Shown here piece by piece: positions 44,011-55,500 of a stretch of 64,000 nucleotides of DNA. The number at the start of each line of letters is the position of its first letter. Within the stretch, counting starts at the first letter, position 1. The DNA comes from Podospora bellae-mahoneyi (lineage: Eukaryota; Ascomycota; Sordariomycetes; Sordariales; Podosporaceae). The stretch covers positions 1,178,001 through 1,242,000 of the forward strand of contig NC_085883.1 in NCBI RefSeq assembly GCF_035222275.1, in the 5' to 3' direction. A program made the translations under genes and the position numbers. The notes under the pieces are model-generated. The model was not told the DNA's origin, searched no databases, and was given only the letters and a program-made list of their open reading frames with translations.

Positions 44011-45012
44011 CCCTGCTTTTTATGGTGTCTAGGAGCAGACACACCGCACTGCCGATAGCTCGAAGAAAACGGATAAGAAAAGAAAAAGAGGCTGGTTGTC
44101 CAAGTTTACTGGCAAGGACAAGACCCAGCCGGTTAGCAACACAGGCCATGGGCCAGGCTACAACAGGCAGGGTACCCATATCCCCTCAAGGAAAGAAGAT
44201 AACAAAACCTATATTCCCGAACACATCGCCAAAAACTCAAATGGCCATTCAAGCAGAACTGTCACTCCTGCTCATAGCCACACCCAGCAACACCAACGCT
44301 CGGCTCACGATCAACAGACAACCAGGCCTGGCACCCCAACCACGCAAGCATCAACACTTGTGCACTCTTCAAGTACGTCGACAATTCCAAAGAGAAAGCC
44401 GGTATCAACGTCTCTGAAACATCCAAATATGTCGACAATTTCAAAGAGAAAGCCAGTGGGAGCAAACCCAGTACCAAATGTCTCGGCAACATACACATCA
44501 AGCCACAGTAAACCAGAGTCCACACGGAAACCATCTTCATCCACAGCCTCAAGCTGGACCGAATTCGACCGCACGTCCCCCTCCTCCAAAAAGTGTCAAA
44601 CTCCCCAACAAGAAAGCTGGTCCCACTGTCTATCATTATCTTGGCCGCGAACACCTCCCCTTACCACCTCACCACAAACTCCCAGCCCGCATCTCGAATG
44701 TAGAGATCAACTGGCGACCAATCCACAACACCTCTCCGCCTGCGCCTCACCAACACCCGATAGAGTTCAGGGCGATTGAGATCGTAGATAATCCCGATAC
44801 ATACCCAGAATCTGGTTTACGGCTGGCGGGGGTTCAGAATGCACCGGATTGGCAGCCGTAGTTACGGATGGGATTGGTTTGGGCCTTGGAAGTATAAAGG
44901 TGGAGAGTTTTATCGGCCAGGGTATCATTTGATGGATGTTGAGCCTGACGAAAGGTGCAAGACGGTTTGGTTGTGTTATCGTGAGTTTGAAGACGGAGAT
45001 GTGAGGAGCTGA
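43833..45012 (+). pseudogene. Orphan gene remnant, member C of the KRKP-type family
   Basis: Not recognised. Three frames follow one another. The first (from 43833) covers the duplicated flank and a basic stretch (ALPIARRKRIRKEKEAG). The second (44096-44600) is Ser/Thr/Pro/His-rich and has two repeats, TIPKRKPVSTSLKHPN and TISKRKPVGANPVPN. The third (from about 44550) reads PPPPKSVKLPNKKAGPTVYH and IEFRAIEIVDNPDTYPESGL, after which a last change gives GWDWFGPWKYKGGEFYRPGY and a stop at 45012. The shared KRKPV elements tie it to member A, and the duplicated flank ties it to member B. No domain, signal peptide or clear splice sites are visible. A live gene with unseen introns remains possible. 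Confidence 0.4.
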
Positions 45013-46381
45013 GATGGGTTGGGGAGATATGCAGTGGTGGGAGAGGAGGTTGCATGGCTTTCGCCAGTATCTTAATAGAGGTGGGAACTACTCCGTATAT
45101 TCTGAAAGCTCTCTTGAGGATTTCGGATCCAGTATAAGCCTTGTATCTAGACTTTTCCGTATGTTTCGTTTTGTCATTGGAGTGAGACTGTTGCGGGTTG
45201 ACATTGTCTGAGAGCAAATCAGTGTCAGACTTCGAGCACACGTTCATGACATGCAGCAGATCACCGGTCTTGCCAGATATTCTGTGCATTGTCGATCGAG
45301 AGGAAAGTCAGAGCTGGAACCGTTGGTGTTTCTCAGCCATGCTGTGGTACATCCGACACAAACAAGGCCAGGTGGGCCTGGTAGCTCGATACACAGACTC
45401 GGCGAACACAAAGATGTTTATGTTTGTGTGACGGTAGCATCTGATATCCAGAAACATCAAGCAAACCGTTTCAAAGAGAGATATGATGGCAGATGCGGCT
45501 TATAAGCTTGGCAGAGAAGCTGGCGCTGCAGCTTCTCTTTGGCGGTGATGGTTCTAGCCTTGGGCGATCGGTTGAATTGGGTTTTACGAGTGATGACAGA
45601 CGTACTTGGAACCCCCCCTGCAAGGCCGAGGCCACCTGCCGGGGAGATTGGCCAATCAGGAGATGATGATTCTGACCCCCCTGTCAAACCCCCTGATAAC
45701 ACGAGTGTCGAGCTCGTTGCCGATTGGTTTAGATCAAAATGCACGGCCGGCCGGGCCCGACGCGATCCAACCACCTGCACTTCCCGAAGCGTGAACACCA
45801 CAGCACGACCACTTGCTCAGTCAACATTTTGATATTTCCTTTTGGCGACAACCCACAGCAGCAACCTGCAGCAGAACGCATTCCAGCCGGCCGACCACAA
45901 CGACCGCACCTGCTGTGAGCACTGGCAGTTGAAAGGCCTGGATGGCGGGAACAACATCGATGTGGCGACCCCAGCTCCCCATGTCGGCTTATAATTAAAG
46001 AGACTAGCGCCGTGCCATCCCCCCCATGCTCCTTCTGGGAGCATCGCATCGCCCACATCGCCGCCTGTGATTCCACTCCTGATTCCCACAACCTCCTCAC
46101 ACACTCGCTTGTTTTTTTCGGTTGCTCTGGTGCCGCTCCCCCGTTCATCGCAAGTATTTGACTCCGTTCCCCAGACCGTATCCATTAGTTACTCCGGATT
46201 CCCGCCCAGTCAGTCGTTCATTCACCATCTCATCCTGGTATAATCCCAGCCTTCCAGAGTTGTATGATACCACCCTCTCGTTCAAAACTACATAAAAAAA
46301 AAATCTCATCCCGTCCGACCGCCATTCCTCTTCGCGACGCGCTCGATTCTCCATCGTAATCCACCATAATCAATCGCCAAA
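45013..46381. other. Intergenic, upstream region of the GPI-protein gene
   Basis: About 1.4 kb without a recognisable gene. A TATA-like TTATAATTAAAG lies near 45990, some 390 bases before the start codon at 46382; the intervening sequence is C/T-rich and is probably leader. Confidence 0.5.
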
Positions 46382-47018
46382 ATGAAGTCCTTCTTCCTGC
46401 CCGTCGCCGTCCTCGTCTCGGCCGCCATGGCCCAGACCACCAGCGTCTGTGGTGCCGACTACATAGTCGAGGCCTGCCTCGGCTCCGAGAAGGCGAAGCT
46501 CGCCGCCTGCGGCCACAGTGACTACGACTGCTCATGCGCCGCCTGGCAAGCTATCCTCACGTAAGTTTCGCTGTGTCACCCGCCATCTTCGTGATATTCT
46601 AGACAGTATCTAACCTCCTTGCGCGCGTACAGCTGCTACAACAACTGCCCCAACGACTCTCGTCTCCGTAAGTTCTCAACCCGCCCACCTTGCCTCGAAC
46701 GCGTAATCTCTGTATTCATACTGACTCTCCGTATCAGACTCTGACGTCGGCCAAAAGGACATCTTCTGCGGCCACGCCTCCCAGTTCCCTTCCAAGGCCA
46801 CCGCTGCCCCTTCCGCCTCCAAAACCAACAACGTCACCCCGACCCAGACCCCAAATCAGAACCAGGTTGAGGATGACGCGAGCAACACTGACGACGAGTC
46901 CGGCACCTCCACCTCCACCAGCTCCCCAGCCACCAACACCAACAGCGCTGCGTATCTCGCCCTGAACGCTGGCGGTGTCCTCGCCGCCGTCGCCGGTGTT
47001 GTTGCTGTCGTGCTCTAA
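46382..47018 (+). CDS. Secreted GPI-anchored cysteine-rich protein (CFEM-like spacing)
   Basis: Three exons, 46382-46560, 46633-46667 and 46738-47018, give 164 residues. A signal peptide (MKSFFLPVAVLVSAAMAQ) is followed by eight cysteines with spacing C-x8-C-x10-C-x6-C-x-C-x8-C-x3-C-x16-C, close to but not identical with the CFEM pattern (CxC core, late Cx3C and a final Cys). A Ser/Thr/Asn-rich stalk leads to an omega-site-like region and a hydrophobic tail (LALNAGGVLAAVAGVVAVVL), the signal for a GPI anchor. Such proteins are common fungal cell-wall or plasma-membrane proteins annotated as GPI-anchored Ser/Thr-rich. The second exon is only 35 bases; both introns have GTAAGT donors. Function unknown; heme binding as in some CFEM proteins is not shown. 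Confidence 0.88.
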
Positions 47019-47638
47019 GCGAGAGGGAAAGTTTGGCAAGCTATTTGCCGGGTGTTGTGTGGTTCTTTTTGAGGAAAGCCTTCTTTGGAAAAGTGGAATC
47101 TGTGATCCGAGCTTCTTTTGGATAATCATCTGGCTTGGATTACGCAAAAGTTGAGACTGGCATTTATTTGCGATTTTCAGCTTTGGCTTTGACCGCCTCT
47201 TTGAGGGTCAGGCTCCCATTTTTCTTCCTGGATTCAAGTAATGCTTAATTTTTTGTGTGTGGTGTTAGCGTTAATGGCTTTGAAGATAGTAATGAACTTG
47301 GGTTGTTATGTCGGTCGAAGATTTTGTTCTTGTTTGCTGAGCGATGTTTCATCATCGGATGGATGATGAGCTGTTCATTGACATTGATTCTTGCAGTTGG
47401 GGATTGAAAGACAGGTTCGCCCTGGTGATGGAGTTTGTCCGTTCCACCTGAGTCGAGCCATTGGAGCAACTTTAAGGTAAGATCAGATGAAACAAGCTGT
47501 CACTGACAAGTCAAGGAGTAACAACAAGCCATTTTAAAAGGTTGGTGAAAGACAGAACTAACACTGACAACTATTAAGGCTAACTTTTCCTGACCCAAAT
47601 CCAATCACAGACCAACCACCCCAACCCCAACCTCACAT
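47019..47638. other. Convergent intergenic region
   Basis: 3' flanks of the GPI-protein gene (plus) and the disordered-protein gene (minus). No gene seen. Confidence 0.5.
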
Positions 47639-48333
47639 CTAAGCACTCTCCTCACTCCCCAACTGCGAAAACCCCTTCTTCCCATCCGACTCCTTCCATC
47701 CCTTCGCCACCCCGCTCCCAGCCGCGCTCGTCCCAGCCAGCTTCCTAAACGCCGAGCGTCCCGGGTCATCCTCACTCCCGGGCTCAGGCAACGGGCCCTC
47801 CACCGTCCCGCTCCCTTCAAACCCACCCTCTGTCAGATTCTTCCCGTGCGGCTTCCCGCCCCTCTCGGTACCGGTATGAATCAAATTCTCGACATAAGTC
47901 GGTGCCTTGGCCCCCTGCCCCTCGGGATTGCTCACAGTCTTTGACGACTCCGTCTTGGTCGACTTGGAGGGCATCCCCTTTTGTCCGCGCTCCGACTGGG
48001 ACGATTTGAACATTTGGGCTGATTCCAAGGAGGCGGAATTGTTAGAGGGGCGGCCGGTGGTGCCGGAGAGGGAGGATTCGTACTCGGATTGGGAGGCTGG
48101 CTGGCCGGGGGAGGAGCCGGAGGAGGTGGGGTTTTCGGAGAAGGCGCCGCCGTGGCGGCGGGATTCGGCGGCTAGGGAGGAGGGGTTGACGGGGCCGGCT
48201 GATTCTTGGGTTATGGGGGCTGAGGAGCCGAGGGTGACCTTGGGGGTGTTGTTAGGGGGGTGGTTGTGTTTGGGGGAAGAGAGGGGAAGGGACGTGCCTT
48301 GGTGCCGGCGCTTGGTGCTTTGTTGGGGGACAT
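47639..48333 (-). CDS. Uncharacterised disordered protein with a GC-AG intron
   Basis: Two exons, 48298-48333 and 47639-48238, give 211 residues. The first exon encodes MSPNKAPSAGTK; the 59-base intron has a GC donor (AAG|GCACGT), a CCTAAC branch site and a CAAG acceptor. Removing it joins TK to VTLGSSAPITQESAGPVNPS in frame, whereas no GT donor nearby does so. The protein is hydrophilic, rich in Gly, Ser, Glu and Lys, with blocks such as SLAAESRRHGGAFSENPTSS, TYVENLIHTGTERGGKPHGK and RSAFRKLAGTSAAGSGVAKG. No signal peptide or membrane helix is present. Composition recalls LEA-type stress proteins, but I cannot assign a family. Confidence 0.7.
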
Positions 48334-49551
48334 GATTAATGATTTGGTTTATTTGGACTTTGCAGAGGAGTTTGGTTACAGAGCTGGAGATGATTGCAGA
48401 TAGGAATTGGGTTTAAAAGAGAGCACAATTCCTATTTAATCTTCTTTGGCATCTTCTTGAACTGTGGAAAAACAAAGGTGATGTCATTCGGTCCCCCTCT
48501 CTGATGTCATGTTGGCATTTTGTATCCTGTTTCTAATTGAGGTGAATATATGAGACGCGTGATTCAGATAGGTTCGGAGCTTGGCTGGGCGGGGAGCTCC
48601 TCCAGTCCATGACTTCATGATGAGCTCTTGTTTGCAGCCAATCTGTGTTATGTAAGGAGGCACAGGGAGCCTGGCAGCTTTTGTGAGAGGTGGAGGGGAG
48701 GAAAGGGCGGCTTTCGTATCTCAATGAGATTTACCTTACCCTGCTGTTGCCCACTCTTCAGGGTATTGTATGGCGTCTGTTTCATCCTTTTCAGGGCATT
48801 CTGGAGCTGTCTTCCTTGAGAGTTTAAAAGTGTCTGGACCAACTCCTGGGCCACACGGATTGGAAGAGTCTTCTCTGGTCAGCAAATGAATCTTTCTGAA
48901 TGAATTTCTGTGTTTCTCAGTTAGATATAGGGACAACATGTCGTGTAAGCGAGTTCTAGGATCAAGGGTTAAGGTTGTCAGTGTTATGTGCTGGACGTGC
49001 GAAACAAGACCAAGAGCACTGGATACTCGGAGACTGCGATCATATAAGAAAGCCTAGACCTCGGACACGATTGCATGTAGAGGAGAAACTACGGACCTAT
49101 CCTGCTGCATCGCAAGACTGGCTCGGTATCCAAGAAACTCGCCGGTGAGTCAGCAGCTGGCCAGAGGCGTGATTCTGGAATCGGCGCCACCTTTGGTTGC
49201 TCCCGCCCGCCCAAAGCTCCGACCGACCATCAGCGCATTTGCCCCGCGACTCTTGCTGCTCTTTTCCCCTGTCAAAAACTCATGGGGTCCGACCTTGGGC
49301 CCCGAACTCACCTGTTATTAAAAATTCATAGGGATTCAGGTTGTGGCCATCAAGCCGGTGTCTCCGTTCGGTTGATGCCGAATTTACAAACCGCCACATC
49401 GGTTTTCTTGACTCTTGCCCGCCGCCCTCCACTCGATCGACGTTTTGCGAGGCCGACGCATTGACACCAGCCGACAATTTGACTACTCCCATCTACCTTT
49501 TCAAGTATGCACAGGGCCCACTCACCCTCATGCCACTCTCCTCTGCCAGCA
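48334..49551. other. Divergent intergenic region
   Basis: About 1.2 kb between divergent genes. It should hold the promoters of the disordered-protein gene (minus) and the RING gene (plus). No gene seen. Confidence 0.5.
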
Positions 49552-51693
49552 ATGGCAACTGACATTTCGCCTCCAAGTCCCGATGAGCTTCGGTTTGCTT
49601 CAGAGCAAGCCTTAGCCAAACCACCCGACGAGCAGCAGCCGGTTGCTCCGGCCACGACATCAAACATGAACTCGACGTCATCAGCCCCAAGCAAGCCTCC
49701 GCCGGCGGCACCAGCGAACCACTCCCCCACGCCTCCCCAGGCCCCCCCATCGGCGAGCTTTGATACAAGCCGACGACAGACACAGAGTCCCTTACACGCT
49801 CCGGGACAGCCTCGGAAGAGCCAAGGGGCAAGAAAACAGCATAGAAACCAGAGAAGGGCTGGCCCCTCGTTTGGCGACTCTCATATGGACGATGAGGACG
49901 CCATGGCTGAGATTAGAGCCCTTCGTAATACCTCCAGCCGCCGCGGCCAAACCTCCATCACACATCTAATGAATTATGCGCTTCCACCACGACCATATGA
50001 GGGTTCGCACGCGCCTTACTCCCGATCCTACCGGAGAAACCCTGCGTGGGGCGTAGGCTCGGGATATCACGCCGTGGACAAGGCCCGGTACATCCATGCG
50101 AACTACCGCTTTGTTGTGACCCCCGAGGGCGACTACACCGTCCAAGCCGCCGACGCCGACCAGCACATCGAGTGGACCGACGTACTTCAAGTCATTGCAT
50201 CTACTGAATCGCAACAGACTTCGTGCCCCATCTGCTTGTCTGAGCCAGTCGCGCCGCGCATGGCAAAGTGCGGGCACATCTTTTGCCTGCCTTGCTTGAT
50301 GCGCTTCATGAACACGACCGTGGGTGATGGAACAGAAAAGAAGCAGCCCAAGTGGAGGAAATGCCCAATCTGCGAGGACAGCATCCAATTATCTGATGTG
50401 CGGCCGGTGAGGTTCTACGCCGGGCAGGAAAGCCCTCTGCCTCGCCCCGGAGACGATGTGATTTTGCGCCTGATGGCTCGGAACCCCAAAAGCACGCTTG
50501 CGCTCCCTCGAGAGAGCGGCGCAGAGGTGCTCGAGTCTGGCGAGGATATCCCCTGGCACTGGGCGGCCAACGTGCTGGATTATGCGAGAATCATGAGGGG
50601 TACGGGCGGTTACATGGCGGAGCAGTTTGACCGAGAAATCGAAGAGCTGCTCAAGCAGGAGAAGGAGGACGAGCTCTTGTATCAGGAAGACACAGAATGG
50701 ACGCAAAAGGCCGTCAGGGCGATAAACAATGCAAAGGGAAAGATGATTGGGCTTGGGGAGTCGCAGTCGCGGACTATGTCATCCAAGGCCCCTGAGCTGG
50801 TGGTGGTTGCGCCGGAGCAGAAGCCTCAGGATCAAGGATTTTACTTCTATACATCACCACCACACCTCTACTTGTCGCCGCTTGATATCCGGATTCTCAA
50901 GACAAAGTATGGTTCTTTCTCGTCGTTTCCGTCGACGTTGCTACCTCGGGTGGAGCACATTTCTACAGGGCACGTCGTCGACGACGCGCTTAGGAAAAGA
51001 GCAAAGTACCTGGGCCATCTCCCCCACGGGTGCCTGATTAGCTTTTTGGAGTGCGACTGGACGGATATTGTCCCCTCGGAGGACCTCGCCACTTTTGCAG
51101 AAGATATCGAGCGCCGGAGGAAGCGGAACCGCGACAAGGCCGCACAGGAGGAGCGCGAGCGGATCCAGGCAGAAAGGATCGAAGCCGCTCAGGTGCGCGG
51201 GGCTAGGCGGCAGCTGGGCCTGTTGGATGAGGACATCACCGCGGTTAGGTTTGGCAATGCGGGATTTGTGGACGAGGAGTCGCCGGTGAATATGGATGAT
51301 TTCTTGCCGTTGGGGGTAACGGCAGCTACTTCGGGGACGTCACCGCCGAATCAGAGGAATGGGTTTGGCACGCTGGGGGAGATTAGCACGAGCCCGTCCG
51401 GGAGCAGGACGGTGTGGGGGACTCGTGCTGTTGCTGGTGAGCCTGTGTCGGCGGCGGTTCCTAGGCCGAGGGTGGATGATGGGTGGTTGAAGGATGATGC
51501 GGTCTTGGAGACGTTGGGGGCGGCGGATATGACTTTTCAGATGGAGGCCATGGGGATTGTCGAGGCTGATGGCCCGTCGGGCAGTGCTACGGGTGCTCCT
51601 GGTGGTGGTGGTGGTGGCGGCGGCGGCGGGGGGAAGAAGAAGAAGAAGCAAAAGATTATGTTAATGAGCACGGGGGGCAAGAGAGGGCTGTAA
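49552..51693 (+). CDS. mag2: RING-finger E3 ubiquitin ligase, RNF10/Mag2 family
   Basis: Single exon, 713 residues from the Met at 49552; the frame is also open from a Met at 49507. The first 110 residues are Pro/Ser-rich and disordered. YIHANYRFVVTPEGDY and IEWTDVLQVI precede the RING at about residues 224-275 (CPICLSEPVAPRMAKCGHIF, CLPCLMRF, then CPICEDS), of the C3HC4 kind. The downstream family blocks are also present: FYFYTSPPHLYLSPLDIRIL, then LGHLPHGCLISFLECDW and FAEDIERRRKRNRDKAAQEE. These match the RNF10/Mag2 layout, whose members act in ubiquitination of small ribosomal subunit proteins during ribosome quality control. The C-terminus has a run of about ten glycines followed by a Lys-rich tail. 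Confidence 0.9.
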   Translation: MATDISPPSPDELRFASEQALAKPPDEQQPVAPATTSNMNSTSSAPSKPPPAAPANHSPTPPQAPPSASFDTSRRQTQSPLHAPGQPRKSQGARKQHRNQRRAGPSFGDSHMDDEDAMAEIRALRNTSSRRGQTSITHLMNYALPPRPYEGSHAPYSRSYRRNPAWGVGSGYHAVDKARYIHANYRFVVTPEGDYTVQAADADQHIEWTDVLQVIASTESQQTSCPICLSEPVAPRMAKCGHIFCLPCLMRFMNTTVGDGTEKKQPKWRKCPICEDSIQLSDVRPVRFYAGQESPLPRPGDDVILRLMARNPKSTLALPRESGAEVLESGEDIPWHWAANVLDYARIMRGTGGYMAEQFDREIEELLKQEKEDELLYQEDTEWTQKAVRAINNAKGKMIGLGESQSRTMSSKAPELVVVAPEQKPQDQGFYFYTSPPHLYLSPLDIRILKTKYGSFSSFPSTLLPRVEHISTGHVVDDALRKRAKYLGHLPHGCLISFLECDWTDIVPSEDLATFAEDIERRRKRNRDKAAQEERERIQAERIEAAQVRGARRQLGLLDEDITAVRFGNAGFVDEESPVNMDDFLPLGVTAATSGTSPPNQRNGFGTLGEISTSPSGSRTVWGTRAVAGEPVSAAVPRPRVDDGWLKDDAVLETLGAADMTFQMEAMGIVEADGPSGSATGAPGGGGGGGGGGGKKKKKQKIMLMSTGGKRGL

Positions 51694-52530
51694 GATGGTT
51701 TGGGCTTACCTGCCCTTAAGTAGAACTAAAGTGATGATGAGGCAAGCTATATTACAAAACATCAACATCCTGAGACCTGTGAGATTTGAAAGCATAGCCA
51801 CTGGTGTTGTCTAGTTGGGTGGGTGGTCGGTCGGTGGGCGATATGACAGCGGACAACCTTTTCATGAAATTCGCATTTATATAGCAAAAACGGGCAAAGA
51901 GTTACATCCTGATGACTTACTTGCTTTCTATCACCCTGGCTTAATCTCCACTCAAAATTGGGTTTAAAACGACAGTTTATTATAGGAACATTGTAGGTAG
52001 CTACCAGCATACAACCAAACCAGACATTAACGGGGCATGACCTTGAAAACACAAGAAAAGTCCCCATTGAACGACCCTGAGTAGAAACAACCGGGCCTTG
52101 GATATCGCGAACCACCCAAACAACCCACCACACTCAATCAAACTTCCTCCCACAATCGAAAACAAAAACATAACCCATCCCGTTCTTTCACCTTGTTGTA
52201 TATGAACCAAGTCCGCCAAACTATAGACGAGTCTTTCGTTCCTTTATCCACCACGCACTCCACCACCAACGATGACACCGACGCAACACAGGCAAAGAGC
52301 CCCATCAGAAGACCTCGTTCCGGATAATAACAATCCCGACCAATGCTTTTCTGAAACAACGAATGCCCTCAGCCTATGACATATGTACGGAACATCCACC
52401 TTGCAAACCAGGGGGGGAATCATGAGAGAGAAAACAGGAAGATAGGAAAGTAGCAGCCCCGAGCTAGAAAACAAGCTGATTTAAACGCCCAAGTCCTGAA
52501 TCAAAAGACACAACTCTGCTGAAAAGAGGC
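51694..52530. other. Convergent intergenic region
   Basis: 3' flanks of the RING gene (plus) and the CBM48-protein gene (minus). Only short frames; nothing else seen. Confidence 0.5.
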
Positions 52531-55500
52531 TTAATGCCCAGAGAACTTCTGCTTCAGCTTGGCGAAGAAGCCGCTAACTCTGTTCTTCTTCTTGTCGGCC
52601 GTGGTGGTCTTGGTGAGGGTGGCATCAGCACCCGTGGCCTCGGCAACGGCGGCATCCGTGGCCGCGGCATCAGCAGCAGGTGTGCTTCCATTGGTAGCGG
52701 GCTTGGCCTCCTCGGCGGTGGCCTCGGTGGCAGTGGTGGTGGCTTCGGTGGTAGTAGCGGGAACGGCAGAAGTGGTAGCCTCACCCTCAGCAGCAACCTT
52801 GGCCTCCTCAACCTTGGGCTCCACAACCTTGGTTTCCTCAACTTTGGGCTCTTCAGCAGCTGGGGGGAGCTCAACAGCCCTGATGGACGCAGGCTCAGCA
52901 GCAACTGGCACGGCAGCCGGGGCAGCGTCGACAGCCTGGACCTCCTCAGCGGCAGCAGGTGGCTCAACGACCACAGCAGTATCGGCAGCCTTGGTCTCCT
53001 CGACGGGCTTTGGCGCATCAATCTTGAGGGGCTCTGGCTCGACAGCCTTGACCTCCTCCAAGAGTTCGGCCTCGACCTCCCTCTTGTCCTCAACCGCAGC
53101 AGCATTGCTAGCAGCCTCTGGGCTCTCGCCAGCCTTCTCCAAAGACTCCTTGACCTCAACAGGAACAACATCAGCGACAACCTTGGTCTCTTCCTCAACC
53201 TTCGCGGCAGCAGCAGCTTTGGCCTCCTCTTCCGCCTTAGCTTCCTCGGCCTTGATGTACGCCTGGGCCTTGGCGGCAGACTCCTCAATGGAATCTGCAG
53301 GCTTCACCTCCTTCAAAAGCTCAGCCTCTACAGCAGCCTTCTCCTCCACAGCAGCAGTGTTGGCCGCAGCCTCGGGGCTCTCGAGAGCCTCCTTGAGGGA
53401 CTCCTTCACAGGGGCAGGAACCTCAGGGGCCAGGTTCTCCACAATCTCCTCTTGCTTGGCCTCAACCGCTTGTTGCTGGGCCTCGGTGATGGTCTGCTGA
53501 ACAGACTCGGGAAGGACCTCCTTGACGGAATCGGGAAGGTTGGTAGCGGCATCGGTAGCGACTTCGGTCGCCTTCTGGGTAGCCTCGGTGGCAGTCTCGG
53601 TGGCCTGGGTAGTGACGTTGGCAGCAGCCTCGCTCGCCTTCTGGGCGGCGTCGCTAGCAACCTCGGTAGCCTTCTGGGCGACGTCACTGGCAACCTCAGG
53701 AGCCTTGGCGGCGTAGTCAGCAGCAACATCGCTGACCTTGTGGGCGACTTCGGTAGCAACCTCGCCGGCGTTCTGGGCAGCAACGACGGCAGCACCGAGG
53801 AGAGCAGTGCCGGCGGTGGCAGCAACAGCGGCGACAGTCTCAGCCACTGACTTGTCGTTCTCCGACTTGTCGGTGCCCACACCCGCAGTGCCCTCGGAAG
53901 TGGAAGGGACCTCGGGAACCTTCTGAAGAAGCTCCTCCTCGACGGCAGCCTTCTCCTTCACCTCCTCCTCGATGGCGCTGGCCTCAGGCTCAACATGGGC
54001 CTCTTCTTGGCTGTGCTTGACGATTTCGGGCACCTTGCCTTCCAGGGGAGCCTGGGCGGCAAGAGTGGCTGTGGTGGAGTCGGGACCAACGGTGTTAATA
54101 GTGACATCATTAGCGCCAGCGACTGGCAGGCTGGACTCAGGGATCATGGTGCTGGTGACTGGGGGAAGCTCGGTCTCCATTCCGGGAATACGATCAGACT
54201 TCTCGTACGACTCCTCGTCCAAGGTGACGTGGCTGTCGATGGCCTCAACTCTGGCAGTGCCGGGAACTGGCTCACCAGCCGGCAACGAGATGGGGTTGAC
54301 GGCGCCAATGGCGGCGGGGAGGGGGTCAACCTTGACCTGCTTGTCGAGCTCGGCAAGAGGAGTCTCGGGATAGGTGCCGGGAGGCGAAACCTCGGCAGAC
54401 TTCTGCTCCTCAGCCGGAGCAGCAACCTCCTCCTTCTTCTTCTCCCCCGCGGCAGCTGTGGGCTCCTTGTCGGCCGTCAAGGGGACGACAGCGGCCAATT
54501 GAGCGGTGGTGGATTCGGGGGTGACTGTGTTGATGGTGGCCGTGGCGGGGCCGGCCTCTTCTACCTTGTCCGCCATTATTTGCTTGGGTAATAAAATGTT
54601 GTTTTCGTTGCCTTCGTGATCCTTCTCCTGAGGCGCCGTGTGGTCTGTAGTCCAAACTCCGTCGACGACAAACTGGACGAGGGAATAATGTCAGTAAAAG
54701 AACAGGTTGAGCTGGTAAATTGAGGCGCTTGGAACAAAAGTTAAGCTAACAGCGGGGATTCAATTCAACTTAAAAGCAGCACTGGGGAGAGGGGCAGTTC
54801 CAGCTGGAGACCTGGAATGCAAGCTGCAAGGCCCCGGCTCCTGGTCCTGGTCCTGCGTCACAACCTCGAAGCGGTATTGGATCATGGGACTCGCATTTGC
54901 GCTTATGGGTCCCACTGAACATACCGCTAGTCTCGGTTGCAACGCTCGGTGCTCATCCTGCGTTGATGCTCCGGAGTAAGAGCCAGCTCACAGAGATGGC
55001 ATCAGACACTGTCGGTATATGTCTGGCAGAAGCCCACCAGACACAGTCCAACAAACTCAGCCCGCGACCGCCAGCCAAATATTGTCATTGACCCCGTCCT
55101 ATACAGCATAACATGTGCCAATTGGAGTGGGGTGACATCTGCTGAGGTTTTGGAGCCCCCTCTTGGCGGGGCGATGGAGCGGTTGCTTGGCTGTCGGTGG
55201 GTGCATCTCGGTGTGGGTGGAGATTCACAAGCACAACTTGATCTCCCTTCACCTGCCGTCCCCGCTCCGGCTGATTGCGACCCCCGCCATGCCTTCGAGA
55301 CCAATGCTGGTATAGAAAAAAGCCGTTATGATATTGGGAGCAGCATGGCGCCTTGCAACGGTTTCTAAGAATGGAAAGAAAAAAGGAATGCGCGGCTGGG
55401 GAGAGGGGGCAAGGGTGACGAGGATGATGATATGCTGGAGGGGGTAGACGAAGGATCGGAGCAAGCGGAAGGAAACAGCCGTACACACCTTGTAGTAAAT

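Noticed and set aside
46382-46660. Call of a true CFEM domain in the GPI-anchored protein
   Set aside because: Eight cysteines are present, but the first spacings (x8, x10, x6) differ from the CFEM consensus, so I describe it only as CFEM-like.
53000-53850. Long Leu/Gly/Ser-rich open frames on the plus strand and other minus frames
   Set aside because: They are shadows of the repetitive Ala/Glu-coding tail of the CBM48 gene, whose codon bias keeps other frames open.
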